This document shows positions 34,328 through 43,843 of a DNA stretch of 64,000 bases, one piece after another (position 1 is the first letter of the stretch; every line of letters starts with the position of its first letter). Under the pieces are notes generated by a model. That model was not told the origin of the DNA, ran no database searches, and saw only the letters and a list, made by a program, of their open reading frames with translations. The translations under genes and the position numbers were made by a program. This DNA is from Clostridia bacterium (GTDB lineage: Bacteria; Bacillota; Clostridia; Oscillospirales; Acutalibacteraceae), in NCBI GenBank assembly GCA_017507805.1, contig JAFWAC010000021.1:1-64000 (forward strand). Direction: 5' to 3'.

Positions 34328-35026
34328 ATGAAGGATTTTAACTTTTTTGATTTCGGTGACGGAAAGCCGGAAGCCGAGCAGGGCTTTATTGTTGATCCGC
34401 TTTATGCCTACCGTCTGCCTGACGAAAAGCCTGAGCCTCAAAAGCGCACCATTGGGCAGGAGGTTTTGGAGTGGCTCGATGTGCTTGTGACAGCAATTGT
34501 GGCGGTTGTGATTGTTTTCACACTCCTTTTCAGGGTGGCAACCATAAGCGGAAATTCAATGCTCAACACCCTTATCGGCGCTAATCCCTATAACGGATCG
34601 GTGGGAGACAAGGTTATAATAACCAACCTTGCCTACACACCTGAGTACGGCGATATTGTGGTGATTTCCCGTAACATTGAAAACACGGTTGAGAGTCAGC
34701 TCACAGCCGAGGAGCCCATTATAAAGCGTGTTATAGCGGTGGGCGGTCAGACGGTGGATATAGATTTTGAAACGGGCACCGTTTATGTGGACGGTAAGGC
34801 GCTGGAGGAAGACTACATAAGCTCACCCACCGTGGATGCCGCTGATGTTCAATTCCCCGTTTATGTGCCTGAGGGTTATATTTTCGTGCTTGGTGACAAC
34901 CGCGGCGACTCTCTTGACAGCCGTTCCTCGCGGATTGGTGAAAACGGACTTGTGGATACAAGGTATGTTTTGGGACACGCGATATACAGAATATTCCCCT
35001 TTAACAGAATAGGAAGGCTTAATTAA
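34328..35026 (+). CDS. lepB: Signal peptidase I
   Basis: 232 residues. An N-terminal cytoplasmic tail (1-45) precedes one membrane helix (about 50-70) and the extracellular catalytic domain with Ser77 in TISGNSM and Lys133 in IIKRVIAVGG, the Ser-Lys dyad, followed by the GDNRGDSLDSR box. It cleaves signal peptides from secreted proteins. ATG 34328 has AGAGG upstream; the longer frame starting inside rplS is not used. The 2-nt gap to rbgA shows cotranscription. Confidence 0.94.
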   Translation: MKDFNFFDFGDGKPEAEQGFIVDPLYAYRLPDEKPEPQKRTIGQEVLEWLDVLVTAIVAVVIVFTLLFRVATISGNSMLNTLIGANPYNGSVGDKVIITNLAYTPEYGDIVVISRNIENTVESQLTAEEPIIKRVIAVGGQTVDIDFETGTVYVDGKALEEDYISSPTVDAADVQFPVYVPEGYIFVLGDNRGDSLDSRSSRIGENGLVDTRYVLGHAIYRIFPFNRIGRLN

Positions 35027-35028
35027 TA

Positions 35029-35898
35029 ATGAGTGACACGCAACAAAGTATACAGTGGTTTCCGGGGCACATGACCAAAACGCGGCGCAAAATCAAGGAG
35101 CTTTTACCCCTTATTGATGCCGTTGCAGAGGTTGTTGATGCCCGAATACCCTCAAGCAGCCGCAATCCTGAGCTTAAGGAGCTTATAGGTGACAAGCCGC
35201 ACATAATTTTGCTTAATAAATGCGATATGGCAGATAAGGCTGTCACGGATTTATGGATAAAGCATTATAAGACACAGGGCATTGCCGCAATAGCACTTGA
35301 TTGCAAGTCAGGGAAGGGCTTGTCGGCTTTTAAGGATACGGTTAAAACCACCCTTGCCGAAAAACTTGAATACTACCGCCAAAAGGGTATGGTGGGAAAG
35401 CCTTTGCGGGTTATGGTTGTGGGAATACCGAATGTCGGCAAATCCTCCTTCATTAACCGCGTAGCAGGCAAAACCCGCGCCAAGGTGGAAAACCGACCGG
35501 GCGTAACGCGCGGTAACCAGTGGTTCACGATTGATAAGGAGCTTGAGCTTCTGGATACACCCGGTGTGCTTTGGCCTAAGTTTGAGGATGCAACGGTTGG
35601 CGAGCATCTTGCCTTTACGGGTGCCGTGAGGGACAGAATTTTGGATATAGAGCTGTTGGCAATGCGGCTTTTGGAGATATTAAGCGTTAATTACCGTGAT
35701 TTGCTTGAAGCAAGGTACGGCAGTCTTGATTTTGAATGTGACAGCTACGATTTGCTGTGTCAGATAGGCAAAAAGCGCGGAATGGTAATTCGCGGCGGCG
35801 AAACCGACACCGAACGGGCGGCGGCAATGCTGCTGGAGGAATACCGAAGCTGTAAAATTGGTTTTATTTCGCTTGAAAGGGCTGAGAGTGATGCCTGA
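35029..35898 (+). CDS. rbgA: Ribosome biogenesis GTPase RbgA (YlqF)
   Basis: 289 residues with circularly permuted GTPase motifs: G4 NKCD (63-66) comes before G1 GIPNVGKSS (132-140) and G3 DTPG (176-179). The N-terminal FPGHMTKTRR and the C-terminal helical tail fit RbgA, which assembles the late 50S subunit. Its location between lepB and rnhB is the Bacillus arrangement. Confidence 0.96.
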   Translation: MSDTQQSIQWFPGHMTKTRRKIKELLPLIDAVAEVVDARIPSSSRNPELKELIGDKPHIILLNKCDMADKAVTDLWIKHYKTQGIAAIALDCKSGKGLSAFKDTVKTTLAEKLEYYRQKGMVGKPLRVMVVGIPNVGKSSFINRVAGKTRAKVENRPGVTRGNQWFTIDKELELLDTPGVLWPKFEDATVGEHLAFTGAVRDRILDIELLAMRLLEILSVNYRDLLEARYGSLDFECDSYDLLCQIGKKRGMVIRGGETDTERAAAMLLEEYRSCKIGFISLERAESDA

Positions 35899-36502
35899 TT
35901 TTGAATATGAAGCGGCGGCTTTAAGGCAGGGCTACACTGCGGTGTGCGGTGTTGACGAGGCAGGGCGCGGTCCCTTGGCAGGGCCTGTCTGCGCGGCGGC
36001 TGTTATACTTTCCCCCGAATGTGAAATCGAGGGACTTAACGATTCAAAAAAGCTTTCCGAAAAGAAAAGGGAGGCTCTTTTTGATGTTATCTGCCAAAAG
36101 GCGGTGAGCTTCTCTATTGCCTACGGCGAGCTGGAGGAAATAGAAAAATTTAATATACTTGAAGCCACCTTTCTTGCGATGAACAGGGCGATTGAGGGCT
36201 TGGAAACAAAGGCAGACTTTGCTTTGATAGACGGTAACCGCGTGCCGAAGGGCATCAAAATTCCCTGTGAAACGGTTGTGAAGGGTGACAGCAAATCGGC
36301 TTCGATTGCGGCGGCGTCCATTCTTGCAAAGGTCGCCCGTGACCGTTTGCTTTTGGAGTATGACCAAAAATATCCCGAATATAATTTTAAAAAGCACAAG
36401 GGCTACGGCACAAAGGAGCATACCGACCTTATTTTGAAGCACGGCCCTTGCGAGATACACAGAATGTCCTTTTTGAAAAACATTTTGGAGAAGGGCAGAT
36501 GA
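35891..36502 (+). CDS. rnhB: Ribonuclease HII
   Basis: 203 residues. GVDEAGRGPLAGPV gives catalytic Asp22 and Glu23, and Asp114 (ALIDGNR) and Asp151 (VARDRL) complete the site. It incises at ribonucleotides in DNA. ATG 35891 overlaps the rbgA stop by 8 nt; upstream in-frame codons inside rbgA were not used. Confidence 0.96.
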   Translation: MPDFEYEAAALRQGYTAVCGVDEAGRGPLAGPVCAAAVILSPECEIEGLNDSKKLSEKKREALFDVICQKAVSFSIAYGELEEIEKFNILEATFLAMNRAIEGLETKADFALIDGNRVPKGIKIPCETVVKGDSKSASIAAASILAKVARDRLLLEYDQKYPEYNFKKHKGYGTKEHTDLILKHGPCEIHRMSFLKNILEKGR

Positions 36503-36861
36503 ACCGCGGAACAACCGGCAAAAAGGGCGAGGATATGACCGCCCGTTTTTTGCGTAAAAGAGGATTTGCGGTGGTTTTAAGGAACTACCGCTGCCGCTTC
36601 GGTGAGATTGACATAATAGCCGAAACGGACGAATATATTATTTTTGTTGAGGTTAAAACCCGAGGCGGAAACTGCATTGGCAGACCTGCCGAGGCGGTGG
36701 ATGCCGCCAAACAGCAAAGGATTATACTCACTGCCGAGGATTACATTTCCAAATCGGGCTGTAAGCTGCAGCCGCGCTTTGATGTGGCAGAGGTAACGGT
36801 GCTTGAAAGGCAGGACGGCGCTGTGGGTTATAGCCTCAATTACATAGAAAACGCCTTTTGA
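36499..36861 (+). CDS. yraN: YraN-family (UPF0102) endonuclease-like protein
   Basis: 120 residues. Residues 1-20 (RGTTGKKGEDMTARFLRKRG) and the nuclease-like core Glu36...Asp38 (FGEIDII) with Glu51-x-Lys53 (FVEVKTR) match the UPF0102 restriction-endonuclease-like fold. Function is unproven; it is commonly beside rnhB. ATG 36499 overlaps the rnhB stop (ATGA). Confidence 0.92.
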   Translation: MNRGTTGKKGEDMTARFLRKRGFAVVLRNYRCRFGEIDIIAETDEYIIFVEVKTRGGNCIGRPAEAVDAAKQQRIILTAEDYISKSGCKLQPRFDVAEVTVLERQDGAVGYSLNYIENAF

Positions 36862-36869
36862 GGTTGCTT

Positions 36870-37721
36870 ATGAATTTTTTTGACCTTCACTGCGATACAC
36901 CCTATGAGTGCTATAAAAAGGGACAGGAATTTTGCGAAAACAGCCTTGCAGTTTCGGGCAAGGCGGGCAAATGCTTTGAAAATTGGAAGCAAATCTTTGC
37001 TGTCTGGATTGATGACAGTCTTGAAAACCCTTTCGGGCTTTATCGCGCGGTAATTGATGATTTCAAGCGAAAAATTGCACGCCGTCCCGAAAATCTCACA
37101 CCTATTATGGCGGTAGAGGGCGGCGCTGTTATAGGGGAGGAGCTTGACCGTTTTTATATTTTAAAGCAGGACGGTATAAAGCTTTTAACCCTTACCTGGA
37201 ACGGCGAAAATGCCATTGCGGGCGGTTGTAAAACCGATAAGGGGCTGACACAGTTCGGCAAAAGGGCGATAAATAAAATGAATGAGCTTAAAATTGCCTG
37301 TGACCTTTCCCACCTGAATATAAAAAGCTTTTATTCTGCTTTGGAGCAGACCGATTTCCCGATTGTCACCCATTCTGCCTGCTATGAGCTTTGTAACCAT
37401 ATCCGCAACCTGAACCGCGGGCAGATAAGGCTTCTGGCAGAAAAGGGCGGAATAATGGGATTGGCGCTCTACCCCGATTTTCTGACCGGTGATGTTTTTG
37501 AAGCGGTTTATGAAAATATTGCGCTTTTCTGTGATATGGGACTTGAAAACCAAATAGCAATCGGTTCCGATTTTGACGGCGCAAAAATGGATAAAAGGCT
37601 TCAAAATGTATGTAATATACCTGATTTGTACCGCTTTTTGCAGGGTAAGGGTATAGAAAAAGAGCTTCTTTGCAAAATTTTTTATGAAAATGCCGATAAT
37701 TTTATTGCAAAGCTTGCCTAA
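36870..37721 (+). CDS. Membrane dipeptidase (peptidase M19) family protein
   Basis: 283 residues. The metal-binding motif FDLHCDT at the N-terminus, MAVEGG near residue 78, CDLSHLN, VTHSACYELCNHIRN and GSDFDGA correspond to the binuclear Zn site of M19 dipeptidases. Substrates are probably D/L-dipeptides or beta-lactam-like compounds. The length is below the usual 310-400 residues, but all motifs are present. ATG 36870 is chosen with GAGG 6 nt upstream; the gene overlaps or abuts the yraN end. Confidence 0.85.
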   Translation: MNFFDLHCDTPYECYKKGQEFCENSLAVSGKAGKCFENWKQIFAVWIDDSLENPFGLYRAVIDDFKRKIARRPENLTPIMAVEGGAVIGEELDRFYILKQDGIKLLTLTWNGENAIAGGCKTDKGLTQFGKRAINKMNELKIACDLSHLNIKSFYSALEQTDFPIVTHSACYELCNHIRNLNRGQIRLLAEKGGIMGLALYPDFLTGDVFEAVYENIALFCDMGLENQIAIGSDFDGAKMDKRLQNVCNIPDLYRFLQGKGIEKELLCKIFYENADNFIAKLA

Positions 37722-37767
37722 AAGGTTTAATATAAGAAAAAGAATGTAAAGTGTAAAGGAGACGGCT

Positions 37768-39258
37768 ATGAATTACATCAGCACAAGAGACAAGGGCGTA
37801 AAGGTTACTGCGGCGCAGGCTATCGCCCAAGGTATATCGGTTGAGGGCGGCCTTTTCGTTCCCGATACCTTTCCGAGCTTCACAAAGGATGATTTTCACA
37901 CGATTGCGGGCCTTGACTATAAGGCAAGGGCAAAATATATTTTAAAGCACTTCCTCAACGATTTTTCTCAAGAGGAGGTTGAGTATTGCGTAAACGGAGC
38001 GTATACCGGAAGCTTCGATAACGAACAGCCGGCACCGATTTCTCTTTTGGGCAAAAATGCAAATATTCTTGAGCTTTGGCACGGCCCTACCTGCGCCTTT
38101 AAGGATTTGGCGCTTCAGCTTTTGCCTTATTTGCTTACAACCTCTGCCAAAAAGGTGAACAACGGCAAAAAGACGGTTATTCTGGTTGCAACCTCGGGTG
38201 ACACAGGCAAGGCGGCATTAGAGGGCTTTAAGGATGTCCCTGACACCGAAATTCTTGTCTTTTATCCCAGCGAGGGTGTAAGCCCGATGCAAAAGCTTCA
38301 AATGGATTCGCAGAAAGGCGGGAATGTTCATGTTTGCGCCATAAAGGGTAATTTTGACGATGCCCAGACCGGGGTTAAAAAAATATTTACCGACAGTCAG
38401 GTTAAGGAAAAATTGGCGGAAAATAATATGCTTTTTTCCTCTGCAAACTCGATAAATTGGGGCAGACTTGCTCCCCAGATAGTTTATTATGTATCTGCTT
38501 ATTGCGACCTGCTCGGCAGAGACGGGGATTATCTTGAAAACGGCTTTAATGTTGTGGTGCCCACAGGTAATTTCGGCAATATTTTAGCCGCCTACTACGC
38601 AAAGAAAATGGGAGTGCCGATAAATAAGCTTATCTGTGCTTCAAATGCAAACAATGTTTTGACCGATTTTATAAATACAGGTAAATATGACCGCAACCGC
38701 GATTTCTACACAACAATATCCCCTTCAATGGATATTTTGATTTCCAGCAATCTTGAAAGAATGTTGTTTGAGCTTTGCGGCAATAATGATAAAGAGGTTG
38801 CCGCTTTGCAGGCTGAGCTTTCCGAAAAGGGCACCTTTGAGGTGAGCGACAGGGTTAAAACAGCCCTCAGGGAGCTTTTCTGGGGCGGCTGCTGTGACGA
38901 TGAAGCCACACTTGAAACCATTGGCAAATATTTCGGGGAGTACGGCTATCTTTGCGATACCCATACCGCCGTTGCCCTTAATATTTACGGTCAGTATATC
39001 GAGGCAACGGGTGATGACCGCCACACCGTTATAGCCTCTACCGCTTCACCCTATAAATTTGCAGGCAGTGTGCTTTCTGCGGTGAGCGATAAAAAGGCAG
39101 AGGGCGAGTTTGATACCGTAAGACTTTTGAGCAGTGAAACCAAAACCGAAATTCCGGCACCGATTAAGGCGCTTGAAAATGCTGCCGTAAGATTTAATAC
39201 GGTTTGCGAAAAGCAGGAAATGCTGGGCGCAGTTTATTCAGCACTCGGTATAAAATAA
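37768..39258 (+). CDS. thrC: Threonine synthase
   Basis: 496 residues; a PLP enzyme converting O-phosphohomoserine to threonine. PLP-binding Lys112 is in GPTCAFKDLAL; the phosphate loop is in VVVPTGNFGNILAAYYA, and VATSGDTGKAAL binds the substrate. The length fits the long (yeast/E. coli-like) form. RBS AAAGGAGAC precedes ATG 37768. It appears monocistronic; no thrA or thrB is adjacent. Confidence 0.95.
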   Translation: MNYISTRDKGVKVTAAQAIAQGISVEGGLFVPDTFPSFTKDDFHTIAGLDYKARAKYILKHFLNDFSQEEVEYCVNGAYTGSFDNEQPAPISLLGKNANILELWHGPTCAFKDLALQLLPYLLTTSAKKVNNGKKTVILVATSGDTGKAALEGFKDVPDTEILVFYPSEGVSPMQKLQMDSQKGGNVHVCAIKGNFDDAQTGVKKIFTDSQVKEKLAENNMLFSSANSINWGRLAPQIVYYVSAYCDLLGRDGDYLENGFNVVVPTGNFGNILAAYYAKKMGVPINKLICASNANNVLTDFINTGKYDRNRDFYTTISPSMDILISSNLERMLFELCGNNDKEVAALQAELSEKGTFEVSDRVKTALRELFWGGCCDDEATLETIGKYFGEYGYLCDTHTAVALNIYGQYIEATGDDRHTVIASTASPYKFAGSVLSAVSDKKAEGEFDTVRLLSSETKTEIPAPIKALENAAVRFNTVCEKQEMLGAVYSALGIK

Positions 39259-39272
39259 GAAAAAATAAGGAA

Positions 39273-39297
39273 AGGGCGACCCGATAAAGGTCGCCCT
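39273..39297. terminator. Terminator hairpin between convergent thrC and DUF1540 gene
   Basis: AGGGCGACC / GGTCGCCCT around CGATAAA. On the - strand it is followed by TTCCTTATTTTTTC, so it serves the DUF1540 gene; on the + strand the U tract is poor. Confidence 0.7.
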
Positions 39298-39330
39298 GAT
39301 GTCTCAAAGCAAGAGACGGTTAAAGGACAA

Positions 39331-39495
39331 TTATTTTGCCTTAAAGGTGTCACAGCAGGTGTCCTTGTAGGAAGAAGCCGAGCCGTTACCTACCTGAATT
39401 TTACCGGCACTGCAAACATCGTTTTCGGTGTGGTAAACACAGTTTTTAACATTGCAGGCAACGCAGGATTTAGTTTCACAAATACAGTCTGACAA
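39331..39495 (-). CDS. DUF1540 Cys-rich small protein
   Basis: 54 residues. Cysteines sit in the DUF1540 pattern: CVACNVKNCVYHTENDVC, then a GKIQVGNGSAS turn and a C-terminal CCDTFKAK. Such Clostridia proteins are thought to bind metal through the Cys4-type core, but function is unknown. TTG 39495 is taken as start because AAAGGA is about 9 nt upstream; TTG 39504 is in frame but too close to the RBS. It is convergent with thrC and divergent from the metallophosphoesterase gene. Confidence 0.75.
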   Translation of the reverse strand: MSDCICETKSCVACNVKNCVYHTENDVCSAGKIQVGNGSASSYKDTCCDTFKAK

Positions 39496-39584
39496 ATCAA
39501 TCAAGTCCTTTCTGACCTATTTTGAAAAGGTCTTTAATAGTGTGTCTGATTTTGGCGGGTTTATTCCCGAAAAGAGGTGAAAAG

Positions 39585-40262
39585 GTGAGTATTTTTGCAA
39601 TTTCGGATTTGCATCTGTCCTTTGGTGTGGATAAGCCGATGAACATATTTCGCGGTTGGGATAACCATACCGACAGGCTTTGCGCTAATTGGAGAAGGCT
39701 TGTAAAGCCTGAGGATACGGTTGTAATGCCGGGTGATTTTTCGTGGGGACTTAAAATCGAGGAAACGCTGAAGGATTTTGAATTTTTGGAAGCCCTGCCG
39801 GGTAAAAAGCTGATTTTGAAGGGCAATCACGATTTGTGGTGGAGCACCGCGAAAAAGCTCCGCGAGTTTTGGCAGGAAAACAATATTTCCTCTGTTGACA
39901 TAATTTTTAACGACTGCGCTGTGGCTGAGGGCAAAGCCATTGCAGGAACAAGAGGCTGGTTTTATGACGATACCGGCAGTAAAAAGGTGCTGTTGCGTGA
40001 AGCCGGCAGATTGGACGCTTCACTCAAGGCGGCAGAGCAAACAGGTCTGCCGATACTCACTTTTTTGCACTATCCCCCGGTTTACGGCGACTCGGTTTGC
40101 AATGAGATTTTTGATGTTTTGAAGGCGCACGGTATTGAGCAGGTTTATTACGGGCATATCCACGGCGCGGGCTTTAATAATACGGTTAAGGAATATGAGG
40201 GCATAAAATTACAGCTAATATCGTGTGATTGCATTGATTTTACCCCTCTTTTCATTGCGTGA
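39585..40262 (+). CDS. Calcineurin-like metallophosphoesterase
   Basis: 225 residues with the full metal-site set: SDLHL near residue 8, PGDFSWG, KGNHDLWW, LHYPPVYG and GHIHG near 205. It hydrolyses phosphate esters; the substrate is unknown. GTG 39585 is chosen because AGAGG precedes it by 7 nt; longer in-frame upstream sequence lacks an RBS. It stands between the DUF1540 gene and tig. Confidence 0.9.
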   Translation: MSIFAISDLHLSFGVDKPMNIFRGWDNHTDRLCANWRRLVKPEDTVVMPGDFSWGLKIEETLKDFEFLEALPGKKLILKGNHDLWWSTAKKLREFWQENNISSVDIIFNDCAVAEGKAIAGTRGWFYDDTGSKKVLLREAGRLDASLKAAEQTGLPILTFLHYPPVYGDSVCNEIFDVLKAHGIEQVYYGHIHGAGFNNTVKEYEGIKLQLISCDCIDFTPLFIA

Positions 40263-40328
40263 TATATGTATTTTTGCCAAAATTGCGAAATGTTTAAAAA
40301 TATGCTGGAAAAAAAAGTGTATATGTGA

Positions 40329-40334
40329 TATAAT
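40329..40334 (+). promoter_or_regulatory. Extended -10 promoter of tig
   Basis: TGATATAAT: TATAAT at 40329-40334 preceded by TGN. The -35 region (TGGAAA at 40306-40311, 17 bp away) is weak, as usual for extended -10 promoters. Confidence 0.6.
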
Positions 40335-40411
40335 ATCTGTCAAGTGTAAAATTGGTGCTAAAGCGCCGAAAAAATTGCAGTTTTCTGTGATTTTTATATT
40401 GCGGAGGTAAA

Positions 40412-41830
40412 ATGAAAATGAGCTTAAAAGAAACAAAAAGGGTTGAAACTAACAGATATCAGCTTGAAATTGTTATTGACGGAGAAAAATTCCGCGAGGC
40501 AATAAAAACAGCTTACAGACAGAATGTAAAGAAAATAAATGTTCCCGGCTTCAGAAAGGGCAAGGCACCTCTTCATATTATCGAGACCTATTACGGCAGT
40601 GAGGTTTTCTTTGAGGATGCCCTCAATCTTATTTACGGTGATGCTGTTGAGGAGGCTATCGCTGAGTCCGGTCTTAAGGTTATTAACGATAAGATGGATT
40701 TTGATATGGTTTCTATCTCTAAGGAGGACGGTGTTGATTTCAAGGTAACTGTTACCACCTACCCCGAAATTGAGCTTGGCGAGTACAAGGGCCTTAAGGC
40801 TGAAAAGCTTATCGCTAAGGTTGAGGACAGCGAGATTGACGCACAAATCGCTTCTATGGCAGACAGAAATGCCCGTATGACCTCTGTTGAGGACAGAGCA
40901 GCCGCTATGGGCGACACCGTTGTTATTGATTTTGAAGGCTTTACAGACGGTAAGGCATTTGACGGCGGTAAGGCAGAGGGCCACAGCCTTGAATTAGGCT
41001 CAGGTCAGTTCATCCCCGGCTTTGAGGACCAGATTGTCGGTCATAATATAGATGATGAGTTTGAGGTTAATGTAACCTTCCCCGAGGAATACGGCGCAAA
41101 GGAGCTTGCAGGCAAGCCGGCTGTATTCAAGGTAAAGCTTCACGAGATAAAGGTGCGCGAGCTTCCTGCTATTGATGATGAGTTTGCTAAGGATGTAAGC
41201 GAGTTTGATACACTTGAGGAGCTTAAGGCTGACCTTAAGGCAAAGGCACTTGAGCGCAAGCAAAAGGCCGCCGAGGAGGAGGTTGAAAATGACCTCGTTC
41301 AACAGATTGTTGACGGTATAAAGGGCGAAATCCCCGAGGCTATGTTTGAAAACCGCCTTAACCAGAGTGTTGAGGAGTTTGCTTACCGTTTGCAGTCACA
41401 GGGGCTTGACCTTCAGACCTATCTTAAGTATACAAATTCTACTATTGAAGATTTCAAAAAGAGCTTCCGTCCTCAGGCTGAGTCTCAGGTTAAGTTCAGA
41501 CTTGCCCTTGAGAAAATCGTTGAGCTTGAAAGCATCACCGCTTCTGAGGAGGAAATCAACGCTCAGTACGAAAAGATGGCCGCTGATTACGGTATGGAGG
41601 TTGACAAGGTTAAGGCAGCCGTTCCTGCTGATGAAATCGCCAAGGATTTGGCAGTTGGCAAGGCTATTGACTTTGTAAAGGAAAATGCCGTTATCACTGA
41701 GGTAGAGGCTAAAACCGAAAAGGAAGAAAAGCCTGCAAAGAAGCCGGCAGCAAAGAAAACCACTACCATCGCAAAGAAAAAGGCTGCCCCCAAGAAAACA
41801 GAAGAAGACAGTACCAAAGATGCTGAATAA
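40412..41830 (+). CDS. tig: Trigger factor (peptidyl-prolyl isomerase chaperone) with Lys/Ala-rich tail
   Basis: 472 residues. The ribosome-binding loop GFRKGKAPLHII lies in the N-terminal domain; the PPIase (FKBP) domain covers about 155-240 (GDTVVIDFEGFTDGKAFDGG); the helical chaperone domain follows. It binds nascent chains at the ribosome tunnel exit. Unusually, the last 45 residues form a low-complexity Lys/Ala/Pro/Glu tail with KKPAAKKTTTIAKKKAAPKK. RBS GGAGG 40403-40407 suits ATG 40412 or 40418. Followed by clpP-clpX, the classic order. Confidence 0.95.
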   Translation: MKMSLKETKRVETNRYQLEIVIDGEKFREAIKTAYRQNVKKINVPGFRKGKAPLHIIETYYGSEVFFEDALNLIYGDAVEEAIAESGLKVINDKMDFDMVSISKEDGVDFKVTVTTYPEIELGEYKGLKAEKLIAKVEDSEIDAQIASMADRNARMTSVEDRAAAMGDTVVIDFEGFTDGKAFDGGKAEGHSLELGSGQFIPGFEDQIVGHNIDDEFEVNVTFPEEYGAKELAGKPAVFKVKLHEIKVRELPAIDDEFAKDVSEFDTLEELKADLKAKALERKQKAAEEEVENDLVQQIVDGIKGEIPEAMFENRLNQSVEEFAYRLQSQGLDLQTYLKYTNSTIEDFKKSFRPQAESQVKFRLALEKIVELESITASEEEINAQYEKMAADYGMEVDKVKAAVPADEIAKDLAVGKAIDFVKENAVITEVEAKTEKEEKPAKKPAAKKTTTIAKKKAAPKKTEEDSTKDAE

Positions 41831-41956
41831 CTGATTTAAAAAGTCAACTTTTGTTCACACTATGGTTGCCGGCATCCTGCGGTGCCGGCAATTTTTAAAT
41901 TTTGGCAATCGCCGCCACAAGTGCGAAACCGCCGTATTAGCGGTAAGGAGCAAATT

Positions 41957-42550
41957 ATGAGTATTGATATGACAATGATACCCTATGTAATTGAACAGAC
42001 CGGCAGAGGAGAGCGCTCTTACGATATTTTTTCCCGCCTGCTTAATGACCGTATAATTATGCTTAACGACCAGGTTGACAATGCCTCCGCAAGCGTTATA
42101 ATAGCTCAGCTTCTCTACCTTGAAGGTCAGGACCCTGAAAAGGATATAAGCTTTTATATCAACAGCCCCGGCGGCTCGGTTAGCGCAGGTCTTGCGATTT
42201 ACGATACTATGCAGTACATTAAATGTGATGTAAGCACTATCTGTATGGGTATGGCGGCAAGTATGGGCGCATTTTTGCTGGCTTCGGGCGCAAAGGGCAA
42301 AAGATTGGCACTGCCCAATGCCGAAATTATGATACATCAGCCGTTAGGTCAGGCACAGGGGCAGGCAAGCGATATACTTATCCATGCCAATCACATAGAA
42401 AAAACACGCTCCAACCTCAACCGTATTCTTTCGGAGGTTACAGGTCAGCCCCTTGATGTTATTGCCCGCGATACAGAGAGAGATAACTTTATGTCGGCGG
42501 CACAGGCGGCTGAGTACGGTCTTATAGACAAGGTAATTGCTAAGAGGTAA
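41957..42550 (+). CDS. clpP: ATP-dependent Clp protease proteolytic subunit
   Basis: 197 residues. The serine protease triad is visible: Ser102 ([11 protein letters not shown]), His127 (IMIHQPLGQ) and Asp172 (ARDTERDNF). It forms the double heptamer that degrades substrates delivered by ClpX. ATG 41957 has AAGGAG 6 nt upstream; the longer upstream frame includes the intergenic hairpin region (TGCCGGCATCCTGCGGTGCCGGCA near 41869-41892) and is not coding. Confidence 0.97.
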   Translation: MSIDMTMIPYVIEQTGRGERSYDIFSRLLNDRIIMLNDQVDNASASVIIAQLLYLEGQDPEKDISFYINSPGGSVSAGLAIYDTMQYIKCDVSTICMGMAASMGAFLLASGAKGKRLALPNAEIMIHQPLGQAQGQASDILIHANHIEKTRSNLNRILSEVTGQPLDVIARDTERDNFMSAAQAAEYGLIDKVIAKR

Positions 42551-42553
42551 GCT

Positions 42554-43795
42554 ATGGCACACACACACGAAAACGAAATTTGTTGTTCCTTTTGCGGCAA
42601 AAGTCAGGATGAAGTTACCCGACTTGTTGAGGGCCCCGGAGTTTATATATGTGACGGGTGCATTGAATTTTGCAGTTCCCTGCTTTTTGCTGATGAAAAT
42701 GCCGCAAGATCGCACTCTAAAAAGAAAAAGGCAGAGGAGTTTGTCCTGCCCAAGCCGCAGGAGATAAAGGCAGAGCTTGACCGTTATGTTATCGGTCAGG
42801 ACGAGGCTAAAAAAACACTCGCCGTTGCGGTTTACAATCACTATAAGCGTATATTCAAAAATACCGAAACCGATGTGGAGCTTAACAAGAGCAATGTGCT
42901 GATGTTGGGCCCTACGGGTGTTGGTAAAACCCTTTTGGCGCAAACCCTTGCAAAGACCTTGAATGTGCCTATCGCTATTACCGATGCCACTACCCTTACC
43001 GAGGCAGGCTATGTGGGCGAGGATGTTGAGAACATTTTGCTGAGACTTATTCAGGCGGCAGATTTTGATGTTGAAAAGGCAGAGCGCGGCATAATCTATG
43101 TTGATGAGATTGATAAAATTGCCCGCAAATCGGAAAATGCCTCCATCACACGCGATGTAAGCGGCGAGGGTGTTCAGCAGGCGTTGCTCAAAATTCTTGA
43201 GGGCACCGTTTCAAATGTACCGCCACAGGGCGGCAGAAAGCATCCCCAGCAGGAGTTTATACAAATTGACACCACAAACATTCTCTTTATCTGTGCCGGC
43301 GCCTTTGACGGTATAGACAAGGTGATAGAAAAAAGGATCGGCGGCAGCAGTCTGGGCTTTGGCGCAGATGTTAAATCTCCCAAAAGCATTGAGGCAGAGG
43401 CTTTGGCGCTTGAAGCCACACATCAGGATTTGGTGAAGTTCGGTCTTATTCCCGAGCTTGTGGGCAGACTGCCGGTTATAACCACCCTTAAGGGTATGGA
43501 TAAGGAAACCCTCATCCGTATTATGACCGAGCCTAAAAATTCTATAATCAAGCAGTATGAGGCGCTTTTCAGAATGGACGGCATCGAGCTTGTGTTTGAA
43601 AAAAAGGCGCTTGAGCGCATTGCCGACCTTACGGTAGAGCGCAAAACGGGTGCCCGAGGCTTGCGCTCCATTATAGAGGGTGTTTTGCAAAGATTTATGT
43701 TTGAAGCCCCGTCCGACAGCAGTATAGAAAAAATAACGATAACCGAACAAACGGTGGACGGCGCAGACGCGGTTATAACCAAAAGAGCAAATTAA
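42554..43795 (+). CDS. clpX: ATP-dependent Clp protease ATP-binding subunit ClpX
   Basis: 413 residues. The N-terminal Zn domain has Cys11/Cys14 and Cys33/Cys36; Walker A GPTGVGKT is at 119-126; Walker [12 protein letters not shown] and the sensor 2 [11 protein letters not shown] follow. It unfolds proteins for ClpP, whose gene ends 3 nt before. It ends the operon; family A/B repeats follow. Confidence 0.97.
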   Translation: MAHTHENEICCSFCGKSQDEVTRLVEGPGVYICDGCIEFCSSLLFADENAARSHSKKKKAEEFVLPKPQEIKAELDRYVIGQDEAKKTLAVAVYNHYKRIFKNTETDVELNKSNVLMLGPTGVGKTLLAQTLAKTLNVPIAITDATTLTEAGYVGEDVENILLRLIQAADFDVEKAERGIIYVDEIDKIARKSENASITRDVSGEGVQQALLKILEGTVSNVPPQGGRKHPQQEFIQIDTTNILFICAGAFDGIDKVIEKRIGGSSLGFGADVKSPKSIEAEALALEATHQDLVKFGLIPELVGRLPVITTLKGMDKETLIRIMTEPKNSIIKQYEALFRMDGIELVFEKKALERIADLTVERKTGARGLRSIIEGVLQRFMFEAPSDSSIEKITITEQTVDGADAVITKRAN

Positions 43796-43843
43796 AGCCC
43801 AAAGGCTTGAATAAAAGAAAATGTAACGCGGCTGTAAAAAACT

